Source: Bacteroidetes bacterium UBA6161
Lineage (GTDB): Bacteria; Bacteroidota; Bacteroidia; NS11-12g; UBA955
DNA length: 64,000 bases
Direction of reading: 5' to 3'
NCBI GenBank assembly: GCA_002422315.1
Contig: DIUJ01000049.1
Location: 16,548 to 80,547, forward strand
Shown: positions 50,539 to 60,107 of the stretch, piece after piece
Layout: the number at the start of each line of letters is the position of its first letter
How positions within the stretch are numbered: position 1 is the first letter of the stretch
Made by a program: the position numbers and the translations under genes
The notes under the pieces: generated by a model
Databases searched by the model: none
What the model was told of the DNA's origin: nothing
The model's input: only the letters and a program-made list of their open reading frames with translations

Positions 50539-51723
50539 ATGAACCATATAAAATCCGCAGCAAAAGCCATAGAATCTGAACTTATAGATATTAGACACCA
50601 TATACACAGCCACCCTGAACTTAGTTTTGAAGAATATAAAACAGCAGAATTAGTAGAAAATTATTTAAACTCTCTTGGGATTCCAAACAAAAGAATGGCA
50701 AAAACAGGAGTAGTTGGTCTTATAGATAGTGGAAAAGAGGGTAAGGTAATAGCTTTAAGAGCTGATTTAGATGCATTGCCAATTCAAGAAAACAACCAAG
50801 TTGCATACAAATCAAAACATCCGGGGATAATGCATGCATGCGGCCACGATGTTCATACTACTTGTTTGTTGGGCGCAGCAAAAATATTATGGCAGAATAA
50901 GGATTCATTTAAAGGTAAAATTAAGCTAATTTTTCAACCTGGAGAAGAAAAACTACCAGGAGGAGCAAGTTTGCTTATAGAAGAAGGCGTTTTAGAAAAT
51001 CCCAAAGTGGATTATATAGTAGGACAACATGTAATGCCACTGATAGATGAAGGTAAGGTTGGTTTTAGGGAAGGGCTTTACATGGCTAGTACAGATGAAA
51101 TTTATCTTAAAATAATAGGGAAGGGTGGTCATGGAGCCATGCCTCATTTGGCGATAGACCCCGTTATTATTGCAGCCTCTATATTGGTGGATTTACAACA
51201 GGTTATTAGTAGGGCTTGTCCGCCTCATATCCCATCTGTACTTAGTTTTGGAAAGGTTTTGGCTATGGGTGCTACAAACATTATACCCAATGAAGTGATT
51301 TTAGAAGGTACCTTTAGAACTCTAGACGAAGACTGGAGAGCGCAAGCACATGAAGTAATTAAAAAATACGTAAACCATGCATGCGAAGCCAAGGGTGCAA
51401 AAGCGGAGCTAAACATTGTGAAAGGTTATCCTTATTTAAAAAACGATATAGAGTTGACCCGTAAATGTAAGACAATTGCCACAGAATACTTAGGTTCAGA
51501 AAATGTAGAAGAACTAGGGATATGGATGGCAGCAGAAGACTTTGCTTGGTATAGTCAGCAAGTGCCTGCATGTTTTTATAGATTGGGCATACGCAACAAA
51601 GAGAGGGGGATTGTGCATTCTGTTCACCATCCTAATTTTGACATAGATGAAGATGCAATAAAAACTGGTGCAGGGTTAATGGCACAAATTGCAATTGAGA
51701 TGCTTAATAAAGATTTGAAATGA
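50539..51723 (+). CDS. M20D-family amidohydrolase
   Basis: This 394-aa metallohydrolase starts at MNHIKSAAKAIES. An upstream frame of 19 codons is a spurious extension. Zinc-site motifs are MHACGHDVHTT, FQPGEEKLPGGAS and VHHPNF, with the dimerisation domain in the middle (about 185-300, GKGGHGAMPHLAIDP). Such enzymes cleave N-acyl-amino acids, hippurate-type or IAA conjugates. The substrate is not readable. It is a cytoplasmic monocistron. Confidence 0.92.
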   Translation: MNHIKSAAKAIESELIDIRHHIHSHPELSFEEYKTAELVENYLNSLGIPNKRMAKTGVVGLIDSGKEGKVIALRADLDALPIQENNQVAYKSKHPGIMHACGHDVHTTCLLGAAKILWQNKDSFKGKIKLIFQPGEEKLPGGASLLIEEGVLENPKVDYIVGQHVMPLIDEGKVGFREGLYMASTDEIYLKIIGKGGHGAMPHLAIDPVIIAASILVDLQQVISRACPPHIPSVLSFGKVLAMGATNIIPNEVILEGTFRTLDEDWRAQAHEVIKKYVNHACEAKGAKAELNIVKGYPYLKNDIELTRKCKTIATEYLGSENVEELGIWMAAEDFAWYSQQVPACFYRLGIRNKERGIVHSVHHPNFDIDEDAIKTGAGLMAQIAIEMLNKDLK

Positions 51724-51915
51724 TTTGAATGCCCACCTACTAATTTTTCCTTATTAATTATAATCAAACCTAGATTTACATTGATATTCAATAGTTTTTC
51801 TTAACAAATAAGAATATTTTTAATTAAATCACAATAGGTGAAGCCATTAACCAAAGGGAATTAAATAACTGGCTTAGTTAAAAGCAGAAATAATTTAATT
51901 AATTTGCGGGATTCA

Positions 51916-53964
51916 ATGAAACAAACAAAACTAATCCTCTGCATAATCCTATTTGCGGTACAAAATTTAATGGCCCAAACTCCATTTATTGTAAAAGACA
52001 TTTTTACTGGTCCACAATCTAGCAATCCATTTAGATTAGTTAAGGTTGGAAATGAATTGTATTTTGAAGCCAATGATGGTGTAACAAATTTTGAATTATG
52101 GAAGACAAGGGGAGATTCCGTATTTATGGTAAAAGATATCTTTCCGGGCGCAGACCTAAGCGAGGTAAGAGAGTTCACTGCCAAAGGCGATGCATTATAT
52201 TTTAGTGCCACAGATGGTGTAAACGGTCGCGAATTGTGGAAGGCAGAAGGGGACACTACTTTTATGGTAAAAGATATAAACCCTACAGGAAATAGTATTC
52301 CTCAAAATTTATTTGTAAAGGGAGAGGATCTTTATTTTAGTGCAAGTGATGGTATTTCAGGTCGCGAATTGTGGAGATTACACAAGGATTCTGCTTTTAT
52401 GATTCAAGACTTGTATAAGGGATCTAATGGTTCTAGTCCTGGAAACTTTACTATTGTAGGGGATTTATTGTATTTTACTGCTAATAGAGACACCAATACC
52501 GATGAATTGTGGATGACAGATGGGGATTCTATATATAAAGTAAAAGGAATACCTTATAAAAGATTCGCTGTACCACAATTTCTTACAGCCTTAGGTAATG
52601 CTTTGTATTTTAGTGGCGAATCACCTTCCAATGGTAGGGAGCTATGGAAGGCAATTGGCGATACTGCTTTTATAGTGAAAGACCTGAATAAAGGAACTAA
52701 TTCTTCAAACCCCTCAAATTTTATGGTTGTAGATAGTACTCTTTATTTTACAGCAGATGACGGAATAGTAGGCAATGAACTTAGGAAACTACAAAACGAT
52801 TCCATATTTTTGATAAAGGATATAAACATAGGCCTAAGTAATGCAAGCCCTTATGATTTAACCAAAGTGGGTAATACTATATATTTTATAGCAGACGAGG
52901 GGGTAAACCAAAGGAAACTTTGGAAAACCATAGGGGATACGGCATATAAAGTGGGGGTTCCTAGTACACTCAATCAAGCAAGTATAGCCAATAGAAAAGT
53001 AATGGGAGATAAGTTTTTCTTTGGCACTAGCACTCCGGCTGTTGGAAGCGAGCTGTGGGTTGCAATTGAGGACACCGTGTTACTAGTAAAGGATATAAAT
53101 CCCGGGACTAAAAATTCAAATATTAGCCAGTTGGAAGTGGTTGACAATGTTTTATACTTTGTTGCAGACAATGGCAGTTTAGGTGCTGAATTATGGATGG
53201 TATTGGGTAATCAAGCATTTTTAGTGAAAGATATTTACCCTGGCACTCAAACTTCTAACCCATTAAATTTAGTTGCTGTTAATAATGTCTTATATTTCAG
53301 CGCTGAGGATATCGCTCATGGCAGAGAACTTTGGAAAGTAAATTCACCCTTACATGTTACTATAGACACCATAGTTTGTAATGGAATATGGTTTAATGGT
53401 AGTTTTTTAACTCAAAATGGACAATACTATGATACTTTGCAAACCACAAATAATAGAGACAGTATCATAATTTTAAATCTAGAAGTTTTTTCAGTTAATC
53501 GGGGAATAAGTAAAAACAACATGGTTTTAAATGCATTAGCTGAAGATGCCACTTATCAATGGATAAATTGCAATCAATCGAATGCACCAATAGAGGGTGA
53601 AACGAGTAAAATATTTATTGCAAAAGAAAGTGGAAGCTATGCTGTGGTTATTTCGCAGAATGGATGTAAAGATACTTCTGATTGTGTAGAGATAGAGATT
53701 GTTAGTGTTGGCTCTCAAGAAAAACTAGACGAAATAAGGGTATATCCAAATCCTGTTCAAACTACATTGGTTGTATCAATCCCAAATAATTTATCAGAAG
53801 AGCATGCCTTAAATATTTATGACGCACAAGGCAGATGCGTACTTTCCAAAACTTTCAAAGAATCTATATTAGAATTCCATGTGGATACCTTCGCAAGTGG
53901 AATCTATTATCTTAAATTATCAAATTCTAATAAAACCTATTTCCATAAGGTGATAGTAGAGTAA
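51916..53964 (+). CDS. Secreted ELWxxDGT-repeat protein with type IX sorting domain
   Basis: This 682-aa protein starts at the ATG at 51916 (signal peptide MKQTKLILCIILFAVQNLMA). About ten repeats of roughly 45 residues, each ending in a form of ELWK..GD, fill residues 20-480. The pattern is VKDI.PG..SSNP.NL, then LYFSA.DG, GRELW. Units 6 and 7 are degenerate (NELRK, RKLWK). A short immunoglobulin-like stretch follows, and the C-terminal sorting domain starts IRVYPNPVQTTLVVSIPN and ends YYLKLSNSNKTYFHKVIVE. It is thus exported by the type IX system whose PorT and GldD/E genes lie in this window. Function likely adhesion or surface display, inferred. Confidence 0.9.
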   Translation: MKQTKLILCIILFAVQNLMAQTPFIVKDIFTGPQSSNPFRLVKVGNELYFEANDGVTNFELWKTRGDSVFMVKDIFPGADLSEVREFTAKGDALYFSATDGVNGRELWKAEGDTTFMVKDINPTGNSIPQNLFVKGEDLYFSASDGISGRELWRLHKDSAFMIQDLYKGSNGSSPGNFTIVGDLLYFTANRDTNTDELWMTDGDSIYKVKGIPYKRFAVPQFLTALGNALYFSGESPSNGRELWKAIGDTAFIVKDLNKGTNSSNPSNFMVVDSTLYFTADDGIVGNELRKLQNDSIFLIKDINIGLSNASPYDLTKVGNTIYFIADEGVNQRKLWKTIGDTAYKVGVPSTLNQASIANRKVMGDKFFFGTSTPAVGSELWVAIEDTVLLVKDINPGTKNSNISQLEVVDNVLYFVADNGSLGAELWMVLGNQAFLVKDIYPGTQTSNPLNLVAVNNVLYFSAEDIAHGRELWKVNSPLHVTIDTIVCNGIWFNGSFLTQNGQYYDTLQTTNNRDSIIILNLEVFSVNRGISKNNMVLNALAEDATYQWINCNQSNAPIEGETSKIFIAKESGSYAVVISQNGCKDTSDCVEIEIVSVGSQEKLDEIRVYPNPVQTTLVVSIPNNLSEEHALNIYDAQGRCVLSKTFKESILEFHVDTFASGIYYLKLSNSNKTYFHKVIVE

Positions 53965-54300
53965 CCATTTGAATTATATGGGTTTATTGTTTTTTTTCAA
54001 CTACTTTGAGAAAAACAAATATTTAATTTTACTAATAGTATAGTTTTATTTCTTTATAAATCAAGTGATTGAAACAATGCTATCAAGGTTATACAACATG
54101 ATTTTGTTATAATAAAGAAAGAAATGATTAATTGCCATTTTTCAGGTACATTATGTCTTAATCAAGTGCTGATTCTAAAGTATTCAAATTTCTGATAGTA
54201 TAATTCTAACCAAACAGTAGCAATAAAAGTTATGTCAAACTATTGGATTTAATAGTTTAAAATGCATATTTAATATTTAAAAGGAAGAAATAAAACACGC
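53965..54300. other. AT-rich intergenic region with no gene
   Basis: I see only low-complexity A/T sequence, with no ORF resembling a protein, no clear hairpin terminator after the upstream gene, and no tRNA. The last 30 bases before the next gene hold its promoter, listed separately. Confidence 0.5.
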
Positions 54301-54330
54301 TTTAAAATTCAACTAAAAGCCATAAATTTG
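54301..54330 (+). promoter_or_regulatory. Promoter overlapping the start of the gcdH-like gene
   Basis: TTTA (54301-54304) and the exact -7 box TAAATTTG (54323-54330) are 18 bases apart. The ATG at 54337 begins six bases after the box, where transcription itself would start, so the mRNA may be leaderless. Confidence 0.6.
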
Positions 54331-54336
54331 TGGCCT

Positions 54337-55566
54337 ATGGCACAATATACTTCTACAATTGATTTTGATAAAATCAAGGAACAAAACCAAGGAAAAGACA
54401 GATACAATGCACATGATTTTTATGGTATTGATGATTTGCTAACGGAGGAACATAAACTTATACGAGATACAGTAAGGGCTTGGGTAAAAAGAGAAGTTTC
54501 CCCAATTATAGAAGCAAGTGCCCAAAGTACTGTGTTTCCAAAACATCTGTTGCGTGGCTTAGGAGAAATTGGTGCATTTGGTCCACAGTTGCCATCGGAA
54601 TACGGATGTGGTGGCATGGATTACATATCTTATGGAATTATAATGCAAGAACTAGAAAGATGTGATTCTGGCATACGTTCTACGGCATCGGTTCAGGGTT
54701 CTTTGGTAATGTACCCCATATATAAATTTGGTTCAGAAGAACAAAAAAGAAAATATTTACCCAAATTAGCAACAGGAGAGATGATGGGTTGCTTTGGCCT
54801 TACAGAGCCAGACCATGGTTCTAATCCGGGTGGCATGCTTACCAATATAAAAGACATGGGAGATCACTATCTTTTAAATGGTGCAAAAATGTGGATTTCT
54901 AATGCTCCTTTTGCTGACATTGCAGTGGTATGGGCTAAAAATGAAGAAGGCAAAATCAAAGGAATAATTGTAGAAAGAGGAATGGAGGGTTTTACTACTC
55001 CTGAGACCCATGGCAAGTGGAGTTTAAGAGCAAGCGCAACAGGTGAATTGATTTTTGATAATGTAAAAGTACCTAAGGAAAACATATTACCAGGAGTAGA
55101 GGGTTTAAAAGGTCCTTTAACTTGTTTGAATTCTGCACGATATGGAATTAGCTGGGGCGCTCTTGGTGCTGCAATGGATTGCTACGATTCTGCGCTAAGA
55201 TATTCTAAAGAAAGAGTACAATTTGGAAGACCAATTGCAGGTTTCCAATTACAACAAAAGAAATTGGCAGAAATGATCACTGAAATTACTAAAGCCCAAT
55301 TGTTGGTATGGAGACTTGGTAATCTTATGGATAGTGGCAAGGCGACTCCTGCTCAAATATCTATGGCCAAAAGAAACAATGTAGAAATTGCCTTGAACAT
55401 AGCACGTGAAGCACGTCAAATGCATGGAGGAATGGGAATTACTGGAGAATATCCGATTATGAGACACATGATGAACCTAGAAAGTGTTGTTACTTACGAA
55501 GGAACACATGATATTCATCTTCTTATTCTAGGTATGGAAGTAACTGGAGAAAATGCTTTTGTATGA
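54337..55566 (+). CDS. gcdH: Acyl-CoA dehydrogenase, glutaryl-CoA dehydrogenase type
   Basis: This 409-aa flavoenzyme is closest to glutaryl-CoA dehydrogenase. Landmarks are LRGLGEIGAFGPQLP, GCFGLTEPDHGSNPGGM (FAD and substrate binding), RQMHGGMGITGEYPI, and the catalytic glutamate in VVTYEGTHDIHLLILG, the spacing of GcdH and not of the short-chain enzymes. It would oxidise and decarboxylate glutaryl-CoA from lysine or tryptophan breakdown. The ATG at 54337 is preferred over an upstream TTG. Its stop overlaps the next gene (ATGA). Confidence 0.88.
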   Translation: MAQYTSTIDFDKIKEQNQGKDRYNAHDFYGIDDLLTEEHKLIRDTVRAWVKREVSPIIEASAQSTVFPKHLLRGLGEIGAFGPQLPSEYGCGGMDYISYGIIMQELERCDSGIRSTASVQGSLVMYPIYKFGSEEQKRKYLPKLATGEMMGCFGLTEPDHGSNPGGMLTNIKDMGDHYLLNGAKMWISNAPFADIAVVWAKNEEGKIKGIIVERGMEGFTTPETHGKWSLRASATGELIFDNVKVPKENILPGVEGLKGPLTCLNSARYGISWGALGAAMDCYDSALRYSKERVQFGRPIAGFQLQQKKLAEMITEITKAQLLVWRLGNLMDSGKATPAQISMAKRNNVEIALNIAREARQMHGGMGITGEYPIMRHMMNLESVVTYEGTHDIHLLILGMEVTGENAFV

Positions 55567-56678
55567 GCTTGTTAAGAGCAATCTTCCCTTTTATATGTAT
55601 ATTTTTTAGCATTTCGCCTAAGGTGCAGGCAAAGTCTTACACCGAAGTTCCCGCTTTAGTTTACCTTTCTACAGAAAATCAACTCGACACTTTTGGATGG
55701 AATCTACCAGTGCAAATTACCGAACTAGTGTATTCTCTCATAATGCAAGACAGGCTTTTTTTATGGGATTCTCCAAAGAAAAATATACGAATTTCTGCCG
55801 AATCTCTAATGCAAATTGAACAAAATACGAACTCTTCATTCATTCAAACAAAATCTATTTTTTTTAATGAGTTATGGACTAGTTCTCGTAGAAAAACTTC
55901 TTTTGTAGTTTTAGGTATTTCCTTTATAAATCAATCCAATAAAGGAAAAATTTCTTATGGTTATATCGACTTTAAGGATGTACTTCCTTTTTTTCTAAAA
56001 GAGAATGTAAAATGTAATGAAAATGGTAGTGCATTTGTAAACTTTGCCGAAGCTATTTACTCTAGAAGATATGAATATACTTTGGTACAGTTCGGAAACA
56101 AGACATTCAAAGAAGATTTGCTAGAAGCAAAAATTATTAAAGAAAAGGCATTCACAAACGAAAAAAAACAAGTTTCCCTGACTTCTATATCTCCAACAAA
56201 ACATATATTCTATAGCATAAACAATAATTTAGAAGATACTTTAAGTATTGGATTTAGAATGTTTGCGGGTTTAGAAAAAATATTTAACAACAACAGAGAA
56301 TTGTTTTTTGAAAAAGGGGGGAGCAGGTATTTTGATTTTAAAACCTACAAGTCCGAGTTGGTTGTTACAAGAATAGAAATAGAGGAAGTTTGGCAAAAAA
56401 ACAGCAAAGGCATTTACATGAACCCTTTAAGTGTTACCCTGTATATAAACAATAAAAAATTAGATCCAATACCGATTGCAACATTAAGAACACTTAATTT
56501 CAATATTGGTTTAAAGCCCTTGGAAGACATACTGTTAGAAAAACAATATACCTATACCTTATACAAAATTAATAAATCAATAATTGACGTTTCTTTAACT
56601 GATATTTACGATAAAGCACTAAGGGAATATTCTTGGTCACAGATTAGTAGATATGTAAGGTTTTCGTTAAACAATTAA
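55563..56678 (+). CDS. Secreted protein of unknown function coupled to gcdH
   Basis: This 371-aa protein starts in the gcdH stop (ATGA). Signal peptide MSLLRAIFPFICIFFSISPKVQA. The mature part has repeating aromatic beta strands (TSFVVLGISFINQSNKGKISYGYIDF; shown in part FVVLGISFINQS) and a long tail with LKPLEDILLEKQYTYTLYK. The layout is faintly like the GldN/PorN family (a strand pair after FFNELW...RRK), but no motif secures it. The coupling with gcdH looks accidental. Function unknown. Confidence 0.6.
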   Translation: MSLLRAIFPFICIFFSISPKVQAKSYTEVPALVYLSTENQLDTFGWNLPVQITELVYSLIMQDRLFLWDSPKKNIRISAESLMQIEQNTNSSFIQTKSIFFNELWTSSRRKTSFVVLGISFINQSNKGKISYGYIDFKDVLPFFLKENVKCNENGSAFVNFAEAIYSRRYEYTLVQFGNKTFKEDLLEAKIIKEKAFTNEKKQVSLTSISPTKHIFYSINNNLEDTLSIGFRMFAGLEKIFNNNRELFFEKGGSRYFDFKTYKSELVVTRIEIEEVWQKNSKGIYMNPLSVTLYINNKKLDPIPIATLRTLNFNIGLKPLEDILLEKQYTYTLYKINKSIIDVSLTDIYDKALREYSWSQISRYVRFSLNN

Positions 56679-56683
56679 GAATT

Positions 56684-58090
56684 ATGACATATAAAATTAA
56701 ATTTGGAACAGACGGATGGCGAGAAATTATAGCCGATAATTACACTGTAGAAAATGTTTTAAGGGTAGCAGAGGCTACATCAATTTGGTTGAAAAATAAT
56801 TTCAATGAACCATCTGTTACTTTAGGTTATGATTGCAGATTTGGTGGCTCTATGTTTGCGGAGTTTACTGCAAGGTGTTTGGCGAATAATGGAGTAAAAG
56901 TTTATTTATCTCCTAGTTTTGTTTCTACCCCAATGATTTCCTTAGCTAATGTAGTACTTAAAACCAATGCTGGAATTATAATTACAGCTAGCCACAACCC
57001 ACCAAATTACAACGGTTTTAAATTAAAAGCAGATTTTGGAGGTCCGGTTTTACCAGAAGAAATTGAAAAAGTAGAAAAATTAATTCCAGAACAAGCAAAT
57101 AGAGAATTACCTAGTTTGGAAAAGTTTATTTCAACTGGAAATATAGAATATTCAGACTTCGAAAAAATTTATATGGACCATGTTCATGCGAGTTTTAATG
57201 TAGATAAAATTCTCTCTGTTTCTGGTTCGTTAATTTACGATGCAATGTTTGGTGCAGGACAGCATGTAGTAAAAAAACTATTGCCAAATGCCAATTTGCT
57301 TCATTGCGAATTTAATCCTAGTTTTAATGGCGTAGCTCCAGAACCTATACTTAAAAACCTTGAGGAAATATCGGATTTAATAAAAAACTCTTCCGATTTA
57401 ACTTGTGGATTGGCAACCGATGGAGACGCAGATAGAATAGGATTTTTTGATTCTAAAGGTAGATTTGTGGATTCACATCATTTGATTCTTCTGATAATGA
57501 ATTATTTGGTGAAATATAAAAATCTAAGGGGTAAGGTCGTTAAAAGTTTTAGTGTTAGTTCTAAAGTGGATAAACTAGCTGCACATTTAGGATTAGAAAC
57601 AATCACTACCAAAATTGGATTTAAATATATCTGCAAACACATGGTGGAAGAAGATGTACTGATAGGAGCTGAAGAAAGTGGAGGTATTGCGATTAAAGGC
57701 CACATACCTGAGAGAGATGGAATATGGATGGGACTTGTATTGCTAGAATATATGGCAGAGACAGGTAAAACTGTTGAAACCCTTGTGAATGAAATGTACG
57801 ATATTATTGGACCTTTTGCAGTAGAAAGATATGATTTAACTATCTCACAGGAACTTAAAGACAAAATTATTCTTGCATGTAAGTCTGGAGAATTTACTCA
57901 GTTTGGAAGGTATAGAGTAACCAAAACAGAAGATATAGATGGTTACAAGTTTCATTTGCCAGCAGACGAATGGGTTATGATTAGGCCTTCAGGAACAGAA
58001 CCTGTGCTAAGAGTTTATGCAGAATCCTTCGACTCCAAAGGTGCATTTGCCATTTTGGATGCTGTAAAAGAGCAAATTCTTGCGATTTAA
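56684..58090 (+). CDS. Phosphoglucomutase/phosphomannomutase
   Basis: This 468-aa alpha-D-phosphohexomutase has KFGTDGWREII at the N-terminus, the catalytic phosphoserine loop TASHNPPNYNGFK, metal loop GDADRIGFFD, sugar loop GGIAIKGH-type EESGGIAIKGHIPERDG, and phosphate loop RPSGTEPVLRVY. Substrate could be glucose-, mannose- or another hexose-phosphate. It follows the unknown secreted gene after 5 bases and overlaps the DUF2279 gene by 11. Confidence 0.93.
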   Translation: MTYKIKFGTDGWREIIADNYTVENVLRVAEATSIWLKNNFNEPSVTLGYDCRFGGSMFAEFTARCLANNGVKVYLSPSFVSTPMISLANVVLKTNAGIIITASHNPPNYNGFKLKADFGGPVLPEEIEKVEKLIPEQANRELPSLEKFISTGNIEYSDFEKIYMDHVHASFNVDKILSVSGSLIYDAMFGAGQHVVKKLLPNANLLHCEFNPSFNGVAPEPILKNLEEISDLIKNSSDLTCGLATDGDADRIGFFDSKGRFVDSHHLILLIMNYLVKYKNLRGKVVKSFSVSSKVDKLAAHLGLETITTKIGFKYICKHMVEEDVLIGAEESGGIAIKGHIPERDGIWMGLVLLEYMAETGKTVETLVNEMYDIIGPFAVERYDLTISQELKDKIILACKSGEFTQFGRYRVTKTEDIDGYKFHLPADEWVMIRPSGTEPVLRVYAESFDSKGAFAILDAVKEQILAI

Positions 58091-59018
58091 TAAGAAAATT
58101 TGGCTGCTATTATGTATAGGAATAAGTTTTAACAATGTTTATTCCTTACATTACAATTACCTAAATAGGGTAAATATTGATTCGTCCTCTTCTAAAAAAA
58201 TTCTAATTGTAAGTGCAATAGGATTTACAACTACTACACATTTAGCGTTGTATCAAACATGGTACAAGAACTATCCAATGGGTTCATTCCATTTTAAAAA
58301 CGATGGAAAAGAGTGGTTGCAAATGGATAAAATGGGACACGCATATTCTGCTTACACTTTGGGCGCTTTTGCTTATCAGTCGTCTTTGGATGTAGGGTAT
58401 AACCATAAAAAAGCTGCTTTAAACGGTTTACTTTTTGGCACAATTTTCCAAACTCCTATTGAAATTTTAGATGGTTTTTCTAAAAATTGGGGAGCCTCCT
58501 ATTCGGATATAATAGCAAATACTTCAGGGTCTCTGCTTCATTATCTTCAAGCATATTTTTGGGAAGAGCAACACTTGAGTTTGAAATTTTCTTTTAGGAA
58601 TACTTCGATTGCTAGTTACAGACCAAATACCTTAGGCGGACCATGGTATGAACAGGTTTTAAAAGATTATAATGGTCAAACCTATTGGCTATCATTTCCT
58701 TTACATAAAATCATTCCTCAAATTGCTAAAAATAAAACTCCAGAATGGCTAAATTTATCTTTAGGATATGGTGCGCATAATATGTATGGGGGGTATAGTA
58801 ATGTATTTGAGACCAAGGGAATAGTAATGGATTTTTCTCATTATCAAAGAAATAGACAATTTTATTTCTCCGCTGATATAGATTGGATAAAATTGCTAAA
58901 ACCTAAAAATAACTTAGGTAAATATGCATGCATGACACTAAACACTATAAAATTCCCATTCCCTTCTCTAGAGTGGAACACGCAAAATCAATTTAGGTTT
59001 AATGCTTTGGGATTTTAG
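58080..59018 (+). CDS. DUF2279 family exported protein
   Basis: This 312-aa protein starts at TTG 58080, overlapping the mutase end. A signal peptide ends near NNVYSLHY. The DUF2279 core reads MDKMGHAYSAYTLGAF and LFGTIFQTPIEILDGFSKNWGASYSDIIAN (in part), with a conserved DGFS acidic stretch that resembles a membrane-embedded catalytic or transport site. The family is common in Bacteroidota and unassigned. Convergent with the next gene, stops two bases apart. Confidence 0.8.
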   Translation: MRFNKKIWLLLCIGISFNNVYSLHYNYLNRVNIDSSSSKKILIVSAIGFTTTTHLALYQTWYKNYPMGSFHFKNDGKEWLQMDKMGHAYSAYTLGAFAYQSSLDVGYNHKKAALNGLLFGTIFQTPIEILDGFSKNWGASYSDIIANTSGSLLHYLQAYFWEEQHLSLKFSFRNTSIASYRPNTLGGPWYEQVLKDYNGQTYWLSFPLHKIIPQIAKNKTPEWLNLSLGYGAHNMYGGYSNVFETKGIVMDFSHYQRNRQFYFSADIDWIKLLKPKNNLGKYACMTLNTIKFPFPSLEWNTQNQFRFNALGF

Positions 59019-59020
59019 AA

Positions 59021-60046
59021 TTACTTTACAAAATTCAAGTCGGCAATTCCATTTTTAAGTAAACCCATTTCTGCAATTGTAACATCGTCAATGTTTATAT
59101 TTTTGATTCTAAAGGTATTTCGGCTACTAAAAATTCCTAGACCATTTTCAATGTTACTAAATTCACTTTGTTTTTGAACTATTCCTATAGAAGGGGTAGA
59201 AGCAGCCACAAAATCATCCAAATCTTTAGATCCTGAATAAAGAATAAATTCTATATCAACAATTCTTCTTATAATGTTTGTATCTGCTTGAAGATTTGCA
59301 TCAAAAAATTCAAAGAAAGAGGTTCCGGGTATAGACCTAGACATAATCTCGGGGTTGTTGCTGGAAGGGTTTGAAACGCGCATGTCTCGAACAAATCTCC
59401 AAGGAAGAAATTTTATCAGTTTTTCGTTGGTGCTTTTGTTAGTTTCTTCTACCCAAAAATTAAAATAGGTATCAAAAATCTTTGCATTTGAATTTGCGGG
59501 AACATTGAAACGCAATTGGATATTTAAATTGGGTTTGATTGAAAGATTTGGGTTATTTACCGAAACAGGAAAGAGAACAATACTCGGTTTTACTAGCTGA
59601 GTAGAAGAACTTGCTGTATATCCTGTTCTTGGGTTTTTAATAAATAACCTGTAAGAATTGTTGGGATTTAAGATGGCATTTGTAGCATATAAAATATTCG
59701 AATCAGAGTTAAATAATCCTATGTTTTTTGGAATACTGTCAATTTTATTTAAAATTATTTCTTGGCTGCTTTGCTCGTTAACAAGTTTTACTTCTATGTC
59801 TTTGAAATATATAGAATCTGGTATTTTTGCTACATCTGCTGCATTTTGATTAGGATTTAAGAATGTACGCCCAATTTTTATAAACTGTACTGGCTCGCCA
59901 ATATCTAATAAACCATAGACTATTGCTTTTTCTTCATATTCTCCAAATACATTCAATTCGTTGCTGCAAGAAGAGGAGAATATAGCTATTGCTGTAGTAA
60001 GAACAACTACAAAACTAATTTTTAAGGATACTATCTTTTGTTTCAT
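59021..60046 (-). CDS. Surface lipoprotein, DUF4249-like
   Basis: This 341-aa lipoprotein has lipobox SSSC (Cys27). After a short linker the domain starts KAIVYGLLDIGEPVQFIKIGRTF, then IEVKLVNEQSSQE and a beta-rich middle, ending GLGIFSSRNTFRI. This order (a variant strand with an aligned Ig-like start and a 'GLG.F.S' end) resembles DUF4249 outer-membrane lipoproteins. No TonB-dependent partner lies adjacent. Divergent from the coiled-coil gene at 60108. Confidence 0.6.
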   Translation of the reverse strand: MKQKIVSLKISFVVVLTTAIAIFSSSCSNELNVFGEYEEKAIVYGLLDIGEPVQFIKIGRTFLNPNQNAADVAKIPDSIYFKDIEVKLVNEQSSQEIILNKIDSIPKNIGLFNSDSNILYATNAILNPNNSYRLFIKNPRTGYTASSSTQLVKPSIVLFPVSVNNPNLSIKPNLNIQLRFNVPANSNAKIFDTYFNFWVEETNKSTNEKLIKFLPWRFVRDMRVSNPSSNNPEIMSRSIPGTSFFEFFDANLQADTNIIRRIVDIEFILYSGSKDLDDFVAASTPSIGIVQKQSEFSNIENGLGIFSSRNTFRIKNINIDDVTIAEMGLLKNGIADLNFVK

Positions 60047-60054
60047 TTATCTGA

Positions 60055-60084
60055 TTTCAATACCGTTGATTTTATTTACCTTTG
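60055..60084 (+). promoter_or_regulatory. Promoter of the coiled-coil gene operon
   Basis: TTTC (60055-60058) and the exact -7 box TACCTTTG (60077-60084) are 18 bases apart. The 16-mer TTTTATTTACCTTTGC (60070-60085) is identical to the one before the TPR gene at 34306. Confidence 0.5.
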
Positions 60085-60107
60085 CCAAAGCATTTCACTG
60101 CACAAAT

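Noticed and set aside
59961..60107. N-terminal extension of the coiled-coil protein
   Set aside because: The extension crosses the promoter and the divergent lipoprotein start; the ATG at 60108 begins a clean signal peptide.
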